Below, one piece after another: positions 6,272 to 9,657 of a stretch of DNA of 9,657 nt (the first letter of the stretch is position 1; each line of letters starts with the position of its first letter). The notes beneath the pieces were generated by a model that searched no databases, had not been told where the DNA came from, and saw only the letters and a program-made list of their open reading frames with translations. A program made the position numbers and the translations under genes. Source of the stretch: DASQUK01 sp046723645 (GTDB lineage Bacteria; Actinomycetota; Acidimicrobiia; Acidimicrobiales; VFJN01); assembly GCA_046723645.1 (NCBI GenBank), contig JBKOUY010000185.1, positions 1-9,657 on the forward strand. The letters run 5' to 3'.

Positions 6272-6658
6272 TCAGCGAGGCGCAGTCGGCACCGACTCGA
6301 GTCCCTCGAGGAACCGATACCAGAGCACACTTCCCGGCGGCATGTTGGCGTTGGCGAACTGGACGAGCTCGGGCGATGCCTCGCCGTAGACAGTCACGTT
6401 GTGTCCGTCCGCGAACTCCGCGAACAGCTTGTCCAGCGCCTCGCCGACGTGCGCCCGGTGCTCGAGGAAACCGTCGGCGTCGACATAGGCCTCACGGATC
6501 TCACATTCGGTCTCGTCCTCGCTCAGGAACCAGTCGTAGCGAAGCGTCCTCGTGTCATTCTCCCTCGTAACCCTGACGCACTCGGCGGCCTGCTTCTTGA
6601 ACCCGTCCAGCAGGCCCTCGCGGACCTTCATCCGGGCGCTCACATCGAATTTCGTCAT
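6272..6658 (-). CDS. ABM-fold (quinol monooxygenase-like) protein, paralogue A
   Basis: A 128-residue paralogue of the next gene in the operon, sharing MKVREG, TLRYDWFLS, CEIREAYVDADG, EHR and VTVYGEAS in the same order and spacing. The two genes also share an exact 23-base DNA match within the REAYVD region (6057-6079 and 6480-6502), which indicates tandem duplication. The start at 6658 is supported by AAAGGA six bases upstream. The frame is open to 6778, but that extension is Arg-rich and lies in the leader. Predicted role: a small dimeric oxygenase or stress-related enzyme; substrate unknown. It is the first gene of a minus-strand operon that diverges from a TetR regulator at 7114, a layout typical of TetR-controlled oxygenases. 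An alternative is a non-enzymatic dimeric alpha-beta-barrel protein. Confidence 0.78.
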   Translation of the reverse strand: MTKFDVSARMKVREGLLDGFKKQAAECVRVTRENDTRTLRYDWFLSEDETECEIREAYVDADGFLEHRAHVGEALDKLFAEFADGHNVTVYGEASPELVQFANANMPPGSVLWYRFLEGLESVPTAPR

Positions 6659-6819
6659 GGCACGTCCTTTCTCGCGACGTCGTGCTCCCATGTGGAGGGG
6701 TCCACGGGACCAACCCGCCGCCGACGAGGCCCCTGTCGAGTGCTTCGGCCACCTGAACGAGCGACGAGCCGACTTCATCCGGCGAGCACACGGGGTGTCC
6801 TCGGCGAGCGAGCAGTCCT

Positions 6820-6849
6820 ATTCTGAGCACACGCTCATAACCATGTCAA
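6820..6849 (-). promoter_or_regulatory. Sigma70-type promoter for the ABM operon
   Basis: On the minus strand, a perfect -35 TTGACA (6849-6844) is followed after 18 bases by CAGAAT (6825-6820), which matches four of six -10 consensus positions. It points toward the ABM operon; transcription would start near 6812. The perfect -35 is uncommon in DNA this GC-rich. Confidence 0.5.
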
Positions 6850-6855
6850 GTCGGA

Positions 6856-6870
6856 TGTGCCGAAGGCACA
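6856..6870. promoter_or_regulatory. Palindrome TGTGCCGAAGGCACA, candidate TetR operator
   Basis: A perfect 6-base inverted repeat with a 3-base centre, 6 bases upstream of the -35 of the ABM promoter and inside the ABM/tetR divergent region. Its size and place suit a TetR dimer site. Its assignment to this regulator is inference. Confidence 0.38.
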
Positions 6871-6881
6871 CCCACACGGTG

Positions 6882-6891
6882 ACGTGCACGT
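6882..6891. promoter_or_regulatory. Palindrome ACGTGCACGT, second candidate operator
   Basis: A 10-base perfect palindrome 11 bases from the TGTGCC dyad, within CACGGTGACGTGCACGTGG. It could be a second site for the same regulator or chance. Confidence 0.25.
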
Positions 6892-7113
6892 GGTCCGTCA
6901 GCACTGCTCGTGTAGACGGACGCCTACGTGGGGTTCCGCTGCCATAGCGACTAGACAAGTAGTGAGCAGTTGATCAGAAGACCGCGTGACCCGCTGTCGT
7001 TGGTCGATCGCGTGCGCTCAGACGGAGACCCAAGGATGACCGAGACGAGGCCCATGTGAGGTCGATCGGCAACACATCACTTCGATGGCTCGCGCCTGTC
7101 GGCACCCACTCCG

Positions 7114-7755
7114 GTGCCAGGTATTGCGGTGCCTAGGCCGCTTCCGCCTGCGGTGGTGGCCGCCACGGGCAACGACATTGATGCGATCCGGCGGCACATC
7201 ATGGAAGCGACGTGGCGCGTCATCGCCAACGAGGGTCTCACGGCGGCGTCGACACGCGCGATCGCCGAGGAAGCAGGCATATCGGGAGGCACTCTCTACA
7301 ACTACTTCGAGAACCACGTCCAGCTGGTGGCCAAGTCGATAATCAACCAGGCCGAAGCGCTCGCTGATCCTGTCGCTGCGCTTCCGTCGCGCGCCGGTCG
7401 GAGCACCGTCGAGGTCAACCTGCGGTACTTCGTACGGAAGGCGCGGGCGGTGCTCGACGAACTCGTTCCGACCTTGGCTGCTGCGTTTTCTGACCGGGAC
7501 CTCTTGGACGCGGTTCGCCACGAGATGACGGCGGTCGATCCCCTGATCGACCCTGTGGGAGTCGTCGAGCGGTACCTCCTTGCCGAACGCAGGCTCGGGC
7601 GGATCGCTCCCCACGCCGACTGCTCCGCCGCGGCGTCGATCATGACCAGCATGTGCCATGACGACGCCTTCCAACGTTACCTACAGGGAACCTCCGGCAA
7701 ACCGACATCACGTAACAGGGAGATCGAGTTCATTGCCCGGTCGCTCACCGAGTGA
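7114..7755 (+). CDS. TetR/AcrR family transcriptional regulator
   Basis: A 213-residue (from GTG at 7114) repressor-type DNA-binding protein. Residues about 23-70 are the TetR HTH: helix 1 IRRHIMEATWRVIANEG, then the HTH LTAASTRAIAEEAGISGGTLYNYFENHVQLV, very close to the family pattern. The rest is the all-helical ligand-binding/dimer domain, with no recognisable ligand class. Length is normal for the family. The start is uncertain: GTG at 7129 and 7153 are in frame, and none has a clear Shine-Dalgarno; the ATG at 7201 would cut helix 1 and is unlikely. It is divergent from the ABM operon across a region with palindromes, so control of that operon and of itself is the natural guess. The cyclase gene follows 169 bases downstream in the same direction. 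Confidence 0.85.
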   Translation: MPGIAVPRPLPPAVVAATGNDIDAIRRHIMEATWRVIANEGLTAASTRAIAEEAGISGGTLYNYFENHVQLVAKSIINQAEALADPVAALPSRAGRSTVEVNLRYFVRKARAVLDELVPTLAAAFSDRDLLDAVRHEMTAVDPLIDPVGVVERYLLAERRLGRIAPHADCSAAASIMTSMCHDDAFQRYLQGTSGKPTSRNREIEFIARSLTE

Positions 7756-7885
7756 GCAGCGCCCGGTTGCTCCGGCGCGCGAAGGTCCGCTGGATGCCGG
7801 CGTTGGGCCCTGATTGGAGGGCTGCAGGTCGACGCTGCGAGGCCACGTGTCGCTGCCGGGCGACATAGAAGGCGTCCCGTCGACG

Positions 7886-7900
7886 GCGCGGAGTCCGCGC
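7886..7900. promoter_or_regulatory. Perfect palindrome GCGCGGAGTCCGCGC upstream of the cyclase
   Basis: Seven-base arms around one central base, ending 12 bases before the putative -10 element and so overlapping the -35 region. It could be an operator for the cyclase gene or the terminator stem of the TetR gene, whose stop is 131 bases upstream. An operator is more plausible because of the position. Confidence 0.35.
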
Positions 7901-7912
7901 GACGAGCGGGCC

Positions 7913-7918
7913 TAGGCT
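7913..7918 (+). promoter_or_regulatory. Candidate -10 element (TAGGCT) for a leaderless cyclase transcript
   Basis: TAGGCT fits the actinobacterial TANNNT -10 pattern and lies six bases before the GTG at 7925. This is the spacing typical of leaderless mRNAs in this phylum, and it supports the GTG over the ATG at 7937. No good -35 is seen. Confidence 0.4.
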
Positions 7919-7924
7919 CTTGCC

Positions 7925-9130
7925 GTGCATCGGGCGATGACCTCGGAGGAGTTCGCAAACCTGGTTGGGCTCTCACGCGGCGAGGTCGAGACATACCGGT
8001 CTCTCGGCTTGCTCGATCCCGAGGAGGACGGCCTGCTCGACGACGTCGACCTGGTTCGACTGTATTTCGTGCGCCACCGGCTCACTCAGGACGCGTACAG
8101 TCCTGAGAGCCTTGCCGCCGCCATCCGCGAGGGTCGCGTCGAGTCGATGTACGGGAGGCGGCTCTTCGAGGCCGGCTCACCACTGGGATTGGACGAGGCG
8201 GCAGCGCGAGTCGGTCTCGAAGCCGACCAGCTGCGGCAGCTCACGTCTGCCTTGGGATTCTCTTGGGGTGTGCGCGAGTCCGACGTGGAGATCCTCGAGG
8301 TGCTCCGGGTGGCGCGCGACGCCGGTCTGCCGTGGGAGGCGATCCTGGGCGTCACCCGCGTACTCGGCGACTCGCTCCGCCGCATCGCTGATAGCGAGAT
8401 CCGACTCGTCCACGTGTACATCCATGAACGTCTGATGGCCGCGGGCGCGTCCGAGGAGGAGGTGGAGCGGCTGATCTATGGAATCGAGCAGAACCTCGCT
8501 CCGCTCATGGACCCGATGCTCCAGTGGCTGCATCGCGAGTATCTGCTCGAAGCGTCGATAGAGGACGCCTTCTTCCATCTCACCCACTCGGAGACGCAGG
8601 CCAGGGAACTCGGCTCGGTCGAGGCAACGATCGCCTTCGTCGACATTGCCTCGTTCACGGCTCTCGCTGAAGCCAGCGGCGACGACGCTGCGATGCACGT
8701 ACTCGACCGGATCGACACGATCGTGCGGTCGCTGCTTGTGGAGCGCGACGGGAAGCTCGTCAAACAGGTTGGTGACGGCTTCATGCTCGCGTTCCGCGAT
8801 CCTGCCGCCGCCGTGCATTTCGCGGTCGCGACCCAAGCCGAGCTGGCTCGCGATCCCGAACTGCCTGCGATCCGCATGGGCATCAACACGGGGCCCGCCC
8901 TGTACCGCACGGGCGACTACCTCGGCAGCGCCGTCAACGTCGCGTCACGCGTCGTGAACTCCGCCATGCCCGGCCAGATCCTCCTCACGGAACCCGTCGC
9001 TACCGCGGCGAGCAAGGCCGGAATCGAGGTCGAAGAGCTCGGAGTGAGAATGATGCGCGGCGTCGACAATCCACTCGCCCTGTACCGGGTCAGACCTGCG
9101 CTCAGGCAGCGTGCCGCCGCCGGGCGATAG
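7925..9130 (+). CDS. Class III adenylate cyclase with HTH-like N-terminal region (Rv1264-like)
   Basis: A 401-residue predicted soluble cyclase making cAMP from ATP. Residues 5-70 resemble a MerR-type HTH (EEFANLVGLSRGEVETYRSLGLL). Residues about 85-225 are helical (LDEAAARVGLEADQLRQL, then a long helical linker with LAPLMDPMLQWLHRE) and match the layout of the pH-sensing regulatory domain of mycobacterial Rv1264, which has similar total length. The catalytic domain (about 232-390) has every expected residue: metal Asp in FVDIASFT (D240), KQVGDGF with substrate Lys K280 and metal Asp D284, and DYLGSAVNVASR with D331, N338 and R342. The Lys/Asp pair predicts ATP rather than GTP, and as a homodimer it would have two sites. 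Start: GTG 7925 (leaderless promoter) or ATG 7937. No membrane helix is seen. Confidence 0.88.
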   Translation: MHRAMTSEEFANLVGLSRGEVETYRSLGLLDPEEDGLLDDVDLVRLYFVRHRLTQDAYSPESLAAAIREGRVESMYGRRLFEAGSPLGLDEAAARVGLEADQLRQLTSALGFSWGVRESDVEILEVLRVARDAGLPWEAILGVTRVLGDSLRRIADSEIRLVHVYIHERLMAAGASEEEVERLIYGIEQNLAPLMDPMLQWLHREYLLEASIEDAFFHLTHSETQARELGSVEATIAFVDIASFTALAEASGDDAAMHVLDRIDTIVRSLLVERDGKLVKQVGDGFMLAFRDPAAAVHFAVATQAELARDPELPAIRMGINTGPALYRTGDYLGSAVNVASRVVNSAMPGQILLTEPVATAASKAGIEVEELGVRMMRGVDNPLALYRVRPALRQRAAAGR

Positions 9131-9571
9131 CGCTCTGCGACGCTTCTATTTCGGCGGGCCTCATTAGCGTGCAGCGACCCGACCTGCCACGGTGTCCTCG
9201 GTGCCGGGCGCGACGACGCATCGTCTCGCCGAATCGCACCGCCATCGCCCACGGCAGATACCGCCCAGGCCCCCGCAACCTCAGAGATGGCCCTGGCCGC
9301 GGGCGACGCGGCCCAGAGCAACCATCGGCGAGCCGACGTGCTTCTGGCCTGATGATCGCGGACCGTCTTGAGTCGTTTCCGAACCCGGGCTGGATCCCGG
9401 GCCGGGTGCTCCAACAACCGGCGACGCGACGCCACCCGCAGCGCGCCGTGTCGAACGTTCGGGAACAGGAGGTGGTCCTTACGGGTCGTGCCTGGTGCGT
9501 CGCGCGCTGCCATCGGGGGACTAGGCAGACGATCTACGGACGGGGTTGTGGGCCCCGGGCCCTCGAGGCGC
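9131..9571. other. Convergent intergenic stretch, no gene supported
   Basis: About 440 bases between the ends of the cyclase and the minus-strand gene at the right edge. Open frames on both strands are Arg/Pro/Ser-rich with no ribosome binding site or family pattern. It contains CCCGGG-N6-CCCGGG near 9385-9402, the 10-base palindrome CGAACGTTCG (9452-9461) and a GGGCCCCGGGCCC run near 9550-9562, any of which could help termination. Confidence 0.4.
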
Positions 9572-9657
9572 TCAGTCGATGCCGAAGCTGTTCACCTTTT
9601 CGGGATGGATCCTGATGAAGGCGGGGCCGAAACCACGGCCCAGGTCTTCCCCGCCAC
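9572..9657 (-). CDS. C-terminal fragment, possibly pyridoxamine-5'-phosphate-oxidase-fold protein
   Basis: A minus-strand frame runs in from the right edge and stops at TGA (9574-9572), giving 27 residues that begin GGEDLGRGFGPAFIRIHP and end EKVNSFGID. The ending, a strand of the form FIRIHPEKV followed by SFG, resembles the C-termini of PPOX-type flavin/F420-binding split-barrel proteins. It is too short to be sure. The gene is convergent with the cyclase; its start lies outside the window. Confidence 0.5.
   Translation of the reverse strand, partial: GGEDLGRGFGPAFIRIHPEKVNSFGID

Larger units (their letters stand above)
6659..7113. other. Divergent regulatory region between ABM operon and tetR-like gene
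   Basis: About 455 bases with no supported gene. It carries a minus-strand sigma70-type promoter for the ABM operon (6820-6849) and two palindromes upstream of it (6856-6870 and 6882-6891). The predicted leader of the ABM operon is about 150 bases long. No clear promoter for the TetR gene was found; GTAG-N8-CTAC (6912-6927) is a weaker dyad nearer to it. Confidence 0.5.

Noticed and set aside
6057..6502. The exact 23-base repeat (6057-6079 and 6480-6502) as a mobile or CRISPR repeat
   Set aside because: It encodes the conserved REAYVD region in both ABM paralogues and is explained by gene duplication.
9452..9461. CGAACGTTCG as a LexA/SOS box
   Set aside because: The actinobacterial LexA box needs GAAC-N4-GTTC; here the half-sites abut, and no gene start is nearby.
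9169..9615. Plus-strand open frame after the cyclase gene
   Set aside because: Arg/Pro-rich, no family pattern, and it overlaps the convincing minus-strand gene tail at the right edge.

Overview
The window is GC-rich DNA with GTG/TTG starts, TANNNT-type promoter signals and protein families typical of Actinomycetota: a GPGG-motif small membrane protein, an Rv1264-like adenylate cyclase, and YciI-like and quinol-monooxygenase-like small enzymes. It looks like chromosomal DNA of a soil or aquatic actinobacterium, possibly from the Acidimicrobiia side. That placement is an inference from gene style, not a phylogenetic result. No CRISPR array, phage gene, transposase or integrase is visible.

Layout, left to right. 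Positions 1-265 are non-coding or unassigned and rich in GATCG words, followed by a YciI-like small protein (266-604, +). A tryptophan-rich protein of unknown family (868-1725, +, possibly from 754) is followed by a strong hairpin and then an aminoglycoside-phosphotransferase-fold kinase (about 2031-3125, +). A 36-base imperfect direct repeat stands in front of each of these last two genes. Convergent to the kinase is a GPGG-motif small membrane protein (3394-3230, -). About 580 bases of non-coding DNA with long-range inverted repeats separate it from a second, divergent two-helix membrane protein (3975-4151, +).

Next is a YihY/BrkB family membrane protein (5533-4467, -) interrupted by a one-base deletion in a G run. 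Upstream of it, at 5610-5654 on the minus strand, lies the 3' half of a tRNA-Arg(CCT), ending at the anticodon loop and keeping its CCA. It looks like an integration-site scar.

The right half holds two small regulatory systems. Tandem paralogous ABM-fold (quinol-monooxygenase-like) enzymes (6658-6272 and 6235-5867, -) form an operon with a TTGACA promoter. They are divergent from a TetR regulator (about 7114-7755, +), and the gap between them carries palindromes that are candidate TetR operators. Downstream of the regulator is a class III adenylate cyclase (7925-9130, +) with MerR-like/Rv1264-like helical regulatory domains, a complete catalytic residue set, a plausible leaderless promoter and a perfect palindrome just upstream. 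The window ends in the C-terminal tail of a minus-strand gene that resembles a pyridoxamine-5'-phosphate-oxidase-fold protein.

I see no clearly novel multi-gene system. The most interesting items are the tRNA relic, the paired direct repeats, the G-run frameshift, the TetR/ABM pair and the HTH-linked cyclase.
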